Below are positions 24,179 through 32,709 of a stretch of DNA of 64,000 bases, piece by piece. Numbering within the stretch: position 1 is the stretch's first letter; each line of letters opens with the position of its first letter. Both the position numbers and the translations under genes were made by a program. The notes under the pieces are model-generated. The model was given only the letters and a program-made list of their open reading frames with translations. It was not told the DNA's origin and did no database searches. The stretch lies in the NCBI RefSeq assembly GCF_900116905.1, contig NZ_FPCG01000011.1:1-64000 (forward strand). The letters run 5' to 3'. The stretch is from Micrococcus terreus (GTDB lineage Bacteria; Actinomycetota; Actinomycetes; Actinomycetales; Micrococcaceae).

Positions 24179-25476
24179 TGGGCGGTCTGGATCGCGCTGT
24201 ACCGCGGCGGATCCACGTCTCGGGGCCCCTGGTGCGGTTCGATCGTCTCGCGGGTCTCCATCAGCATGCGCTGGGTGAACGAGGTCGGGCCGGGACCGGG
24301 GCCGGTCAGCATTCCCGCGCTCTCGCCGGCCTCCTGCAGCACTCCGAGGTAGGTGTCCACCATCAGGTCGGAGCTGAACCGCCGGGACCAGGCGCGCACC
24401 TGAGCCCGCTCCCGAGTTCGGGCGACCTCAATCGAGTCCGCCAGGGAGCGTGCCGAGTGGTGCACGGCGAGATCACCGGCCTGCGGGGCCACGATCTCTC
24501 CCATGGATCCGGCCAGCAGCGCGGCCACGGGGGTCCCCATGGCCATCGCCTCCACGGTGGCCAGCCCGAACGGCTCGGCCCACAACGGTGTGGAGAGGTA
24601 GACCTCGCCGGAGGCCAGCAGGTCCGGCAGCCCCTGGTGGTCCAGATGCCCCCAGTAGACGGTGTCCGGGCCCAGCAGGGGCTGGATCCGCTCCCGGTGG
24701 TAGCTCGGATCGGAGACCGGACCGGCGAAGTGCAGCTCCATCCCGGCCAGGCGGGCCGCCTCGATCGCCACGTGCAGCCCTTTCTCCTCGGTGATCCGTC
24801 CGGTCCAGACGGCTCGCCCGGGGACGGGTGCGACGGTGCTGTGCCAGTGGGCGAGCTCGATGCCATTGGGGACCACGGCGATCCGAGGCAGTCGATGCCG
24901 CCAGGCCAGCGCATTGGAGGCAGACACGGAGAGCCACCGGTGCCCGGGCGGGGCTGTCCACTGCGGATCGTCCAGGACCTTGAGCACCGAGGCCAGGGTG
25001 GCGGGAGTGTGCAGCACGGTGACCATCGGCAGGCCTCGCAGCAGCCGCAAGGGAGCGGCCGAGAGGGAATTGTTCAGCACCACCTGGGCGTCGCTGTCCA
25101 GGATCATCTGACAGGCCCGTTCGGCACCCTGGTCCAGCTCATCGTCGAGCGGCCCCGGCAGGACGTCTTCCCTGCCCTCGGGATGCACCTCCAGCACCGG
25201 GATCACCGTGGCTGAGACCTCGGTCCCCTCCCGGGCGTAGACGGTCACCTCATGTCCACGCCGGACCAGGTGCTCCACCGTCATGGCGGTGTGCATCTCC
25301 AGTCCGCCGGCGAACGGCGACCGGATCGGATGGAGCATGTGGGTGAGCACGGCGATGCGCACGGGACGACCTCTCTGCGCTCGACCCTGAGCACCGGATG
25401 AGGCGGCAGGGCGGGCGCTGGATGCATCAGTCGAGTCACTGTGGTTCAGCGGCCCGGGGGGTGTCTGACGGTGCAT
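24175..25476 (-). CDS. GT4 glycosyltransferase
   Basis: About 433 residues from ATG 25476. A disordered Ser/Ala-rich N-terminus of about 35 residues precedes RIAVLTHMLHPIRSPFAGGLEMH (acceptor-domain loop). The donor domain has AVWTGRITEEKGLHVAIEAARLAG and EPFGLATVEAMAMGTPVAALLAGSMGEIV, the GT4 EX7E motif. The start is uncertain: a further Met lies five codons upstream (25491), and a GTG near 25362 would remove the disordered tail. A TCACGG-C-CCGTGA palindrome overlaps the start region. Co-translated with the next glycosyltransferase. Confidence 0.86.
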   Translation of the reverse strand: MHRQTPPGPLNHSDSTDASSARPAASSGAQGRAQRGRPVRIAVLTHMLHPIRSPFAGGLEMHTAMTVEHLVRRGHEVTVYAREGTEVSATVIPVLEVHPEGREDVLPGPLDDELDQGAERACQMILDSDAQVVLNNSLSAAPLRLLRGLPMVTVLHTPATLASVLKVLDDPQWTAPPGHRWLSVSASNALAWRHRLPRIAVVPNGIELAHWHSTVAPVPGRAVWTGRITEEKGLHVAIEAARLAGMELHFAGPVSDPSYHRERIQPLLGPDTVYWGHLDHQGLPDLLASGEVYLSTPLWAEPFGLATVEAMAMGTPVAALLAGSMGEIVAPQAGDLAVHHSARSLADSIEVARTRERAQVRAWSRRFSSDLMVDTYLGVLQEAGESAGMLTGPGPGPTSFTQRMLMETRETIEPHQGPRDVDPPRYSAIQTAQ

Positions 25477-25488
25477 CACGGCCCGTGA
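25476..25488. promoter_or_regulatory. Palindrome TCACGG-C-CCGTGA at the GT4 start
   Basis: A 13-bp perfect inverted repeat with a single central base, overlapping the first base of the chosen ATG. A candidate operator for this two-gene glycosyltransferase unit. Confidence 0.35.
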
Positions 25489-25719
25489 CACACCCTCTGA
25501 CAGTAATCCGAGCGCCCTGCGGTGTCGACATGGTGAGACCGGGAGATGACAAGCCCCCCTGTGAGACTGCTAATCTCCATCTGCACCGGGGCCACGGACC
25601 GAGCGGCGCACACCCCCTTCGGCGCCGCTCCGGCAGCCGGTCACGGCTGTCTACACGGTGACGGCGCGGGTGTCGCCCCCCTCCGATGCCCGCGTCGGAA
25701 CTGTGACCGCCCCGACCTC

Positions 25720-25725
25720 TAGCCT
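25720..25725 (+). promoter_or_regulatory. -10 hexamer of the carboxylesterase gene
   Basis: TAGCCT, seven bases before GTG 25733. This placement is what decides the start codon; TGGAGACC in between could also act as a weak ribosome-binding site. Confidence 0.45.
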
Positions 25726-25732
25726 GGAGACC

Positions 25733-27124
25733 GTGACCTCCCCCGACGCCCCCACCCCCTCCTCGACGTCCCCACGATGGACTCTGCCCTCCGGCACCAC
25801 GGTCCAGGGCTGGATCGATGACCGCTCGGCCTCCCACCGCACCAGCAGTTCCGCGGCCGTCTGGCGGGCCACCGGGATCCCCTATGCCCACGCGGACCGG
25901 TACTGCCCTCCGGAACCGGCACCGGCCGTCGTCGGGACCCTGAAGGCCACCGCCCTCTCCCCCGCCTGCCCGCAGCGTGACCTGGCCATCCTCGAGGGCG
26001 CCGCGCCCGCGAACCCGCTGGGGGACCTGACGCAGGACGAGCACTGCCAGCACCTCTCGGTCACCGTCCCGGCGGGCACCGATCCGGGCGAACGGCTGCC
26101 GGTGATGGTGTGGATCCACGGCGGGTCCTATGTGGCCGGCGCCGGGGACCAGCCTCTCTACGGCACCCACGCCCTGGTGGCCGAGCAGCGCGTGATCACG
26201 GTGAACGTGACCTACCGGCTGGGCATGTTCGGGTTCCTGGGCGTGCCGGATGCAGGCATCCCGGCGAACCTGGGACTGCTGGACCTGATCGAGGCGCTGC
26301 GCTGGGTGCAGGAGAATATCGCGGCGTTCGGCGGGGACCCGCAGAACGTGACGGCGTGGGGCGAGTCAGCCGGGGCGGACGCGGTGTCGCACCTGATGAT
26401 CGCCGAGGGCGCGCAGGGGCTGTTCCGCCGGGCGATCATCCAGTCCGCGCCGTTCGGGCTGATGCGCGGGCGGGAGGCGATGACCAACGCCCTGGGTGCC
26501 GTGGCCGCCGAGGTCCCCGCCGACGCCCCGCCGGAGGAGCTGCTCACGGTGCAGGAGCGGATCGAGCGCACGGCACTGCGGTTCGGGCTGCGCGGGGCCA
26601 TGCCCTTCGGCCCGGAGTACGGCCACCACCCGCTGCCTGCTGCGGCGGACCTGGATGCGGCCTGGGCTCAGGCGGCCCGGCGTGTGGACGTGCTGGTGGG
26701 CTGGAACGCCCGTGAGGCCTCCCTGTTCACCCCCGGCGTGCAGGGCGTGAAGGTCCTGCCGGACGTGCCCCTGGTGGGCCGGGCCGCTCATGAGGGGCTC
26801 GTCCGGCTGCTGACCGAGTCGATCTACGGCCGGGGTGTCCGCGCGTTCCTGGCTCGGCATGCCCGGGCACGCGGGAACGGGTACCAGTACCTGTTCGACA
26901 CCGGCTCAGACCACCTGCTGGACTCCTCCCACGCCGCCGAGCTGCCGATGCTGTTCTGGGACCGGGCGGTCTGGGGGGCGGCGGAGTCGCTGAGCGAGGT
27001 GGACCGGGACGACTACGAGTCCCGCGCCCAGCAGATGCGTGCCGCCTGGGCCACCTTCGCACGCACCGGGCACCTGCCCACGGGGACGATTCCGGGTGTG
27101 ATGACCGTGGAGCGAGCGGGCTGA
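25733..27124 (+). CDS. Type-B carboxylesterase
   Basis: 463 residues from GTG 25733. Alpha/beta hydrolase with oxyanion motif WIHGGSYVAG, nucleophile elbow WGESAG (Ser near 212), the AxLGLLDLIEALRWVQENIAAFGGDP stretch typical of type-B esterases, and SSHAAELPMLF carrying the probable catalytic His. No signal peptide, so cytoplasmic. Hydrolyses carboxylic esters; natural substrate unknown. It stands alone between opposed genes. One copy of the dispersed GCCGTCGTCGGG motif lies inside it at 25925. Confidence 0.9.
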   Translation: MTSPDAPTPSSTSPRWTLPSGTTVQGWIDDRSASHRTSSSAAVWRATGIPYAHADRYCPPEPAPAVVGTLKATALSPACPQRDLAILEGAAPANPLGDLTQDEHCQHLSVTVPAGTDPGERLPVMVWIHGGSYVAGAGDQPLYGTHALVAEQRVITVNVTYRLGMFGFLGVPDAGIPANLGLLDLIEALRWVQENIAAFGGDPQNVTAWGESAGADAVSHLMIAEGAQGLFRRAIIQSAPFGLMRGREAMTNALGAVAAEVPADAPPEELLTVQERIERTALRFGLRGAMPFGPEYGHHPLPAAADLDAAWAQAARRVDVLVGWNAREASLFTPGVQGVKVLPDVPLVGRAAHEGLVRLLTESIYGRGVRAFLARHARARGNGYQYLFDTGSDHLLDSSHAAELPMLFWDRAVWGAAESLSEVDRDDYESRAQQMRAAWATFARTGHLPTGTIPGVMTVERAG

Positions 27125-27201
27125 TCAGCGCCAGCCACTGCCCGGTGTTCGAGTGATGCCGTCCTGTCGCTGAGCAGGTGCTGATCCTCGCGGTAGCGAC
27201 G

Positions 27202-27939
27202 TCACGGCATCATTCGCCGCCTCCGGACACCCTGAGAGAAGAGCCCGACGCCGGCCCGGTCCAGCAGGCGGTCGGCGCACCACATCAGGGCGGCCAGGGC
27301 CACGAAGAACGCGAGGATCGCGCCCACATAGACCATCACCCCGCCGTACCCCATGCGGGGCACGTCCAGGATGCTGTACGGATACCAGTCCAGCCACGGA
27401 CCGCGCAGCAGCGTGAACCCGAGCCAGCCCAGCGGCAGGACCATGGAGAGTCCGATCGCCCGCCAGGTGACCTGACCGCGCGGACCGAACACGATCCACA
27501 GCAGCGGCGTGAGCACCGGGGTGACGATGTGCTGGAGGGTGTCGTTGAACCGCTCGATCCCCACCAGCGTCTCCTCTCCGCGCAGCAGCAGGTTGAAGAC
27601 CACGCCGGTGATCACGATGCACACCACCCCGGCGATCCGCAGCGCCTGGAACCAGGTGGCGGTGCGGCGCGGGTTGATCGCCAGCAGTAGCGAGGTCAGC
27701 CCCACCAGGAAGTTGGAGAGGAAGGTGAAGTAAGTGGGCTGATTGACCATGTGCTCCCAGCCGGCCTCGAACACCCCGGAGAACCCGGCATTCGGTGGCA
27801 GGTCGGAGTCCTTCCAGGAGCCGATGTGGAAGGAGAGTCCGTTGCCGCCGAAGGACAGCAGGGCGGCGAGCGCGAACGCCACGCGCGAGGCGAGGTGCGA
27901 GCGCTCGTCTCCGGCCGTCGTCGTGACCCTGCTGTCCAT
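27202..27939 (-). CDS. Pr6Pr-family membrane protein
   Basis: 245 residues, six hydrophobic segments. Conserved features of this FAR-17a/AIG1-like family are visible: YFTFLSNFLVGLTSLLLA, LQHIVTPVLTPLLWIVFGP (His in a helix) and YPYSILDVPRMGYGGVMVYVG. The second helix segment carries Thr/Asn-rich residues typical of the family. Eukaryotic relatives hydrolyse lipid esters with a Thr/His pair; a comparable activity here is only inferred. A single gene, divergent from the flavin reductase at 28023. Confidence 0.8.
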   Translation of the reverse strand: MDSRVTTTAGDERSHLASRVAFALAALLSFGGNGLSFHIGSWKDSDLPPNAGFSGVFEAGWEHMVNQPTYFTFLSNFLVGLTSLLLAINPRRTATWFQALRIAGVVCIVITGVVFNLLLRGEETLVGIERFNDTLQHIVTPVLTPLLWIVFGPRGQVTWRAIGLSMVLPLGWLGFTLLRGPWLDWYPYSILDVPRMGYGGVMVYVGAILAFFVALAALMWCADRLLDRAGVGLFSQGVRRRRMMP

Positions 27940-27983
27940 GGCTCCAGTATGACCTCGGCCAAGTGTCCTGCGCGCCGTGCTCC

Positions 27984-27989
27984 TAGGCT
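27984..27989 (+). promoter_or_regulatory. -10 box TAGGCT of the flavin reductase gene
   Basis: TAGGCT, 33 nt before ATG 28023, with a separate ribosome-binding site (GAGGAGAGC) in between. A normally leadered promoter. Confidence 0.45.
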
Positions 27990-28022
27990 GGGGCAGGGGA
28001 CCGCCGAGATGAGGAGAGCAGC

Positions 28023-28589
28023 ATGAGGATCGGGATCGTGATCGGGTCGGTGCGCGAAGGGCGCTTCGGCGAGGGCATCGGCGCGTGGGTGAAGGAGCGG
28101 GCGGACGCGCTGGCCGGCGAGCTGGGCGCGGGCCAGGAGGACGTGGAGTTCGAGCTGCTGGACGTGCTGGAGTTCAACCTGCCGATCATGCGGGTGGAGA
28201 ACTGGGCCGAGCGCCCGGACGCCCCGGAGCAGGTGGTGCGCTGGCGGGACGCCGTGGCCGCGTGCGACGGCTTCGTCTTCATCACCCCGGAGTACAACCG
28301 GACCATCCCCGGTGCGTTCAAGAACGCCTACGACCTGCTCTCCACCGAGTGGCGGCACAAGCCCTTCGCGCTGGTCTCCTACGGCGGCGCGGGCGGGGTG
28401 CGCGCCCAGGAGACCTGGCGCGTGGTGGCGGCCGCGTATGAGATGGTCGACGTCGGCGCCTCGGTGGCGCTGATCCGTCGCCTGGACTTCCCGGACGGGC
28501 ACTTCGAGCGCACCGACCATCACGACCGCACCCTGGGCACGGTGCTGACCCGACTGGTGGAGCTGACCCGGGCCCTGGGTGCGGCGTGA
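28023..28589 (+). CDS. NADPH-dependent FMN reductase family protein
   Basis: 188 residues. Flavodoxin-like fold with the phosphate loop IVIGSVREGRFGEGI, FITPEYNRTIPGAFKNAYD (the conserved PEYN motif) and VSYGGAGGVRAQ. It reduces free flavin or quinones with NAD(P)H in the cytoplasm. ATG 28023 has GAGGAG upstream. The stop overlaps the GTG of the next gene, an acetyltransferase, so the two are co-translated; no functional link is obvious. Confidence 0.9.
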   Translation: MRIGIVIGSVREGRFGEGIGAWVKERADALAGELGAGQEDVEFELLDVLEFNLPIMRVENWAERPDAPEQVVRWRDAVAACDGFVFITPEYNRTIPGAFKNAYDLLSTEWRHKPFALVSYGGAGGVRAQETWRVVAAAYEMVDVGASVALIRRLDFPDGHFERTDHHDRTLGTVLTRLVELTRALGAA

Positions 28590-29200
28590 GTGGCGTGCCG
28601 GGCAGTGCCGGGGACCTGGGGCACGCAGCTCCCCCGCCGCCGGTCCCGTTGCGCACGGAGCGATTGGTGCTGCGGTACGTCCGGGAGGATGACGCCGAGG
28701 GCCTGCGCCGGTACTACGGCCGGGAGGATGTGACCCGGCACCTGCTGGACGGGCCCTGGGATGCCGAGCACGCCGTGGACCAGGCCCGGTACCGATCCGG
28801 ACGGAAGCACATCACCCAGGCCGGGTTCGCCACGGTGCTGGTGGCCGAGTTGGCTGACGGTGCCGAGGCCGGTCGACTCGTGGGGGACATCAGCCTCTGG
28901 GCGGTGGACGACTCGCTCTCCCACGGGGAGGCCAGCTGGGTGATGGACCCGGAGCTCGGCGGTCAGGGCTACGCCACGGAGATGGCCCGGGCCGTGCTGG
29001 ATCTGGGCTTCAGGCACTACGGCATGCACCGCATCCAGGCCCAGGTGGAGTCCCGCAACCAGGCCTCAGCCCGGCTCTGCGAGCGCCTGGGCATGCAGCA
29101 GGAGGCTCACCTGCGCCGGAACTGGCTGATCAAGGGCGAATGGACGGACACCCTGGTCTACGGGCTGCTGGCCGAGGAGTTCGCGGCGGGCGAGACCTGA
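28586..29200 (+). CDS. GNAT N-acetyltransferase (RimJ/RimL type)
   Basis: 204 residues from GTG 28586 (overlap GTGA). The core RTERLVLRYVREDDAEGLRRYYG is followed by SWVMDPELGGQGYATEMARAVLDLGF, the acetyl-CoA binding motif A, and HRIQAQVESRNQASARLCERLGM (motif B). This is the pattern of enzymes that acetylate protein N-termini or small amines. The target is unknown. Confidence 0.9.
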   Translation: MSGVPGSAGDLGHAAPPPPVPLRTERLVLRYVREDDAEGLRRYYGREDVTRHLLDGPWDAEHAVDQARYRSGRKHITQAGFATVLVAELADGAEAGRLVGDISLWAVDDSLSHGEASWVMDPELGGQGYATEMARAVLDLGFRHYGMHRIQAQVESRNQASARLCERLGMQQEAHLRRNWLIKGEWTDTLVYGLLAEEFAAGET

Positions 29201-29221
29201 GTCGTCCGCTGGACCCAGGGC

Positions 29222-29782
29222 TCAGGCCGAACGGCCGGTCCGAGCCAGGACCTTCTGCTGACGCGTTGCATCGACCGGTACCTCGACCGGGTCGTTGAAG
29301 ATCCCCGGCGCGTAGGCGTGCTCTCCGAAGCCCTCGATCGCCTGTTCCACAGCATCCAGCTCGGCCTCGGTCAGCTGCTCATCCCGCCCCTGCGAGCGGG
29401 CGATGTCCCAGCGGTGCACGATCAGGTCGAAGCCGTAGAAGCCCAGCAGGGTCCGGCCCACGGTGGAGGGTCCGAACGGGGTCTCCATGCTCTGCGCGGC
29501 GAAGTCCTCGTCCCCGATCAGCGCGGCCATGGCGGCCTGGTGCTTGATCCACTGCTGCTCGGGCTGCTCCGGCTCGCCGTCCCACAGGGGGACCTCCCGC
29601 CCGTGGCGCTCCACGAACTCGCGCTGGGTCTGCATCACGTGGTCCAGCACGTCTGCGGCACCCCAGCCCTCGCACGGACTGGCGGCGGACCAGTCGGTGA
29701 CGGACTCGACGACCGCGGTGAACGGCTCGGCGGCGGCGGTCCAGGCGGCGGCGAGGTCTGAGCGGTCCGAGGGTTCGTTCAC
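29222..29782 (-). CDS. TIGR03086/maleylpyruvate isomerase-N family metal-binding protein
   Basis: 186 residues from GTG 29782 with GGAGG upstream. A DinB-like four-helix bundle: SPCEGWGAADVLDHVMQTQREFV and YGFDLIVHRWDIARSQG carry the His residues that bind metal in the mycothiol-dependent/TIGR03086 group. These actinobacterial proteins are thought to use mycothiol as a co-substrate. No substrate can be assigned. Confidence 0.85.
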   Translation of the reverse strand: MNEPSDRSDLAAAWTAAAEPFTAVVESVTDWSAASPCEGWGAADVLDHVMQTQREFVERHGREVPLWDGEPEQPEQQWIKHQAAMAALIGDEDFAAQSMETPFGPSTVGRTLLGFYGFDLIVHRWDIARSQGRDEQLTEAELDAVEQAIEGFGEHAYAPGIFNDPVEVPVDATRQQKVLARTGRSA

Positions 29783-29816
29783 GGCGTCCTCCAGCGGGTC
29801 GGCAGCCTCTGCTGCG

Positions 29817-30191
29817 TCAGGGCAGGGTGAGGAGGTCGTTGTAGTCGATCGCCTCCGAGAGCCAGTCTGCCAGGGCCTCGGCGTCCAGCACAGCGGTGTC
29901 CACCCGGATCCAGCTCGGTCCCATGCTCTTCTGGCCCATCCGCGCGGGCTCGGCCCCGGGCCGGCCCTGCAGCAGCGCCGAACGGTCCGGATCCACCCGG
30001 ACCAGCAGCCCGTCCGTCCCGATGGTCACCGCCAGGGCACCGCGCACCATGAACGCCCGCTGGCCGAACATGGTCTTCTCCTGGACGTCTCCGGCCACAT
30101 CGGTGCGCCCGGCGATCATGGTCCGCAGCAGGTACTCGGCCTGGGACGGACGCAGGCCAGTGGAGTCGGGGCAGTCGGCGCGCGTGGTCAC
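29817..30191 (-). CDS. TfoX N-terminal domain protein
   Basis: 124 residues from GTG 30191; a TTG at 30227 is an alternative start. The sequence VQEKTMFGQRAFMVRGALAVTIG ... LLVRVDPDRSALL matches the small TfoX_N fold (MFGG..F...G). In Gammaproteobacteria TfoX/Sxy activates competence genes, but stand-alone TfoX_N proteins in actinobacteria have no proven role. It lies 34 nt downstream of the DinB-like gene on the same strand. Confidence 0.75.
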   Translation of the reverse strand: MTTRADCPDSTGLRPSQAEYLLRTMIAGRTDVAGDVQEKTMFGQRAFMVRGALAVTIGTDGLLVRVDPDRSALLQGRPGAEPARMGQKSMGPSWIRVDTAVLDAEALADWLSEAIDYNDLLTLP

Positions 30192-30254
30192 CCCTCCATG
30201 GTGTGCGCCCGGACGGGGGCTGGACAAGGGCCTGCGGGCAGGGAGACTGGAGGG

Positions 30255-30548
30255 ATGACCGAGGCATGCTGGGCAGGACGGATCGAGGAGCTGGAGCAGG
30301 CCATCCTGGAGCTGCTGGAGGAGCGTGCCGAGGATGCGAGCATCTGCCCCAGTGAGGCGGCCCGCCGTGCGGCCGCCGCCTCCGAGGACGGCACCCCCTG
30401 GCGGGAGCTGATGGACCTGGCGCGCGCCGCCGCCCGGCGTCTGGCCGACGAGGGCGTGATCGAGGTGACCCAGGGCGGACAGCCGGTGGACCCGGCCGCC
30501 GCCCGTGGACCCATCCGCCTGCGGACGGCGACTCAGTCCCGGTCCTGA
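30255..30548 (+). CDS. DUF3253 family protein
   Basis: 97 residues from ATG 30255 (TGGAGGG just upstream). Conserved core ASICPSEAARRAAA ... WRELMDLARAAARRLADEGVIEVTQGGQPVDP ... GPIRLR, characteristic of DUF3253, a small winged-helix-like domain often encoded near DNA-related genes. It is convergent with mscS and overlaps its 3' end by 16 nt. Function unknown. Confidence 0.82.
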   Translation: MTEACWAGRIEELEQAILELLEERAEDASICPSEAARRAAAASEDGTPWRELMDLARAAARRLADEGVIEVTQGGQPVDPAAARGPIRLRTATQSRS

Positions 30549-31390
30549 GGGGTCTCCTCCAGCACCTGGACCATGCGCGGGCCCGGTTCAATGACGACGA
30601 CGTCCGACCCTGTGTCCACACCGTTCCTGCGGAACGCACTCAAGACCGCCGCGATGACCGCATGGGTGGCCGCCTTGGTCTCCAACTGTGTGGCTCCGGA
30701 CCAGAACCGCAGGTCGATGCCCACCGTCGTGGTGCCCACGTCGGTCAGCAGTGCCCGGGGTGCGGGCTCGGGCAGGACGGACGCCACCTCGAGCATCGCG
30801 GCCTCGGCGATCCGGCACGCCCGCGGCAGATCCATGGCATCATCCACATCCACTCGCACGGTGGTCCGCACCTGCTCGAACCCCGTCTGGACGGTGACCA
30901 CCTGGGAATGCAGCACGGCGTTCGGGATCAGGACCAGTCGACCGTCGAACGTCCGCACCGAGGTCGAGGTCAGCCCCATCGCCACGATGGTCCCCCGATG
31001 ATCCTCCACCTGGATCTGGTCCCCCACCCGGAACTTGTCCCGCGCAAGCATCACGATGCCGGCGAACATGTTCCCCAGCACGGTCTGGAAGGCGATGCCC
31101 GCCGCGATGGACACGACTCCGACTCCGCCCAGGATGTCCACCGGACGCACCGAGGGGAACACGATCGCCAAGGCCGCGAGCAGGCCCAGGGAGAGACCCA
31201 GCCAGAAGCCCAGGCGGGAGAAGACCGCTGCCGCAGCCTGGCCTCGGCCCCGCCACCTCATGACCCCCAGCACTGCCAGGCGTATGAGCAGGCCGAGGAC
31301 GAGGCCGACGGCGATCGCCGCCAGCCCCAGCCCGAGGCCGGCCCAGGTGACCTGCGGCAGGTTGATCACCGGGCCAGGATCATCTGTCAC
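30533..31390 (-). CDS. MscS-family mechanosensitive channel
   Basis: 285 residues. Three N-terminal membrane segments, the pore-lining helix (VGVVSIAAGIAFQTVLGNMFAGIVML) rich in Gly/Ala, then the cytoplasmic beta domain beginning DKFRVGDQIQVEDHRGTIVAMGLTSTSVRTFDGRLVLIPN. This is the classic short MscS layout, opening on hypo-osmotic shock to release solutes. Its ATG overlaps the stop of the PEBP gene (ATGA). Confidence 0.92.
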   Translation of the reverse strand: MTDDPGPVINLPQVTWAGLGLGLAAIAVGLVLGLLIRLAVLGVMRWRGRGQAAAAVFSRLGFWLGLSLGLLAALAIVFPSVRPVDILGGVGVVSIAAGIAFQTVLGNMFAGIVMLARDKFRVGDQIQVEDHRGTIVAMGLTSTSVRTFDGRLVLIPNAVLHSQVVTVQTGFEQVRTTVRVDVDDAMDLPRACRIAEAAMLEVASVLPEPAPRALLTDVGTTTVGIDLRFWSGATQLETKAATHAVIAAVLSAFRRNGVDTGSDVVVIEPGPRMVQVLEETPQDRD

Positions 31391-31950
31391 TCGCTGGTCT
31401 CGCCCGTCACCACCAGGCTGGCCCGGCCGATGGTGTGCCCGAAGACGTTGAAGCCGAAGAAGGTGCCCGTGGCGTCCTTCTCGATCCCCAGGTCCTCGGT
31501 GTCCAGGGCGAAGACCACGATGAAGTAGCGGTGCGGCCCGTGCCCAGCGGGAGGTGCCGCGCCCATGAAGCCGGGGGCGCCGCCGTCGTGGTCCAGCTGG
31601 AAGGCACCCTCCGGCAGAGCCGAGCCGTCAGCGGAACCGGCCCCCTCGGCCAGCTCGGTCACGTCCGCGGGGATGTTGACCACGGACCAGTGGCGGAAAC
31701 CGGTCATGGTGGGGGCGTCCGGGTCCACCACGGTCACCGCGTAGGACTTGGTGCCCTCCGGGGCGCCGGACCAGGACAGCTGCGGGGAGACGTCCTGGGC
31801 ACCCTCATGGCCGGAGCCCTCCGAGTACTGCGCGGCGGGCCACTCCTGACCGTGCTGGACGGTGGTGGAGGTGACGGTGAACTGGGGGACGTCCTTCAGG
31901 CGGGCGAAGGGATCGTTGCCCTGGATGCCGGTGGGATCGATGCTGCTCAT
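31387..31950 (-). CDS. YbhB/YbcL-family (PEBP-like) protein
   Basis: 187 residues. Phosphatidylethanolamine-binding-protein fold: PQLSWSGAPEGTKSYAVTVVDPDAPTMTGFRHWSVVNIP and GPHRYFIVVFALD are the two conserved PEBP motifs (DPDxP and GxHRY). Bacterial members are cytosolic or periplasmic ligand-binding proteins with unclear roles. No signal peptide is seen. It is followed by mscS with a 4-nt overlap. Confidence 0.92.
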   Translation of the reverse strand: MSSIDPTGIQGNDPFARLKDVPQFTVTSTTVQHGQEWPAAQYSEGSGHEGAQDVSPQLSWSGAPEGTKSYAVTVVDPDAPTMTGFRHWSVVNIPADVTELAEGAGSADGSALPEGAFQLDHDGGAPGFMGAAPPAGHGPHRYFIVVFALDTEDLGIEKDATGTFFGFNVFGHTIGRASLVVTGETSE

Positions 31951-31986
31951 GCTGCTCCTCTGCTCGGGGGTCAGGTGATGCGGTGC

Positions 31987-32709
31987 TCACTGATGAGCCT
32001 GGCAAAGCGGGGTGCGGCCGGTCAATGGGGCCTCGGGGCGGCGGATCAGCCGCAGCATTGCCACCGTCAGCAGGATCTGGGCGGGCACATAGGTGCCGAT
32101 CACGATCAGGGTGCGCACCGGTTCGGGGACCTCGGCGGCGAACATGGCGATCGCCAGGGTCATGTCCGAGACGATGAACGCCAGCCCGCCCACCAGGCCC
32201 ACCCGTCCGCCCGAGGTGGCCAGCACCGCCATCAGCGCGAGCACCACGCCGTAGACGATCACCGGGACCGTCAGCGCGGCACCGGCGGCGGGCACCACCA
32301 CGGCCAGCCCCACCACCAGCAGCGCCAGGTGGATCAGTGCGCCCGGACGCCCCAGCCAGCTGGCCCTGCGGTCCGGCCACAGCGCGGCGATGTACGCCAG
32401 GTGCGCCACTAGGAAGGAGCCCAGCAGGATCAGGAAGCCGTGCCCACCCTGTGTGTCGCCCACCGCGGAGAGCAGCAGTCCAGCCGCCCAGAGCCAGCCG
32501 CGCCAGCTGCTCAGACCCCCCGCGAGCACCAGGCCCACCACCAGCGGAGGCGTGTAGAACCACCGGGCCGTGTGCATCCACTCGGCGCCGGTGGCCTCAC
32601 CAAGGATGTTCACCGCCATCGCCACCAGGGACACGGCGGCGCAGATCCAGAACGCGCGGGGAAGCGGGGGGACGGGGGCCGCGGAGGGTCCAGCGAGGCG
32701 TGGGGTCAT
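31987..32709 (-). CDS. YhhN/TMEM86-family membrane protein (lysoplasmalogenase-like)
   Basis: 240 residues, about eight hydrophobic segments. Motifs WFYTPPLVVGLVLA, LLLSAVGDTQ and LAFIVSDMTLAIAMF match the YhhN family, in which two Asp residues in membrane helices are conserved (here in GD and SD). Eukaryotic TMEM86B hydrolyses lysoplasmalogen; substrate here is inferred. The ATG overlaps the stop of the upstream LysR gene (ATGA), so it is transcribed with that regulator. Confidence 0.85.
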   Translation of the reverse strand: MTPRLAGPSAAPVPPLPRAFWICAAVSLVAMAVNILGEATGAEWMHTARWFYTPPLVVGLVLAGGLSSWRGWLWAAGLLLSAVGDTQGGHGFLILLGSFLVAHLAYIAALWPDRRASWLGRPGALIHLALLVVGLAVVVPAAGAALTVPVIVYGVVLALMAVLATSGGRVGLVGGLAFIVSDMTLAIAMFAAEVPEPVRTLIVIGTYVPAQILLTVAMLRLIRRPEAPLTGRTPLCQAHQ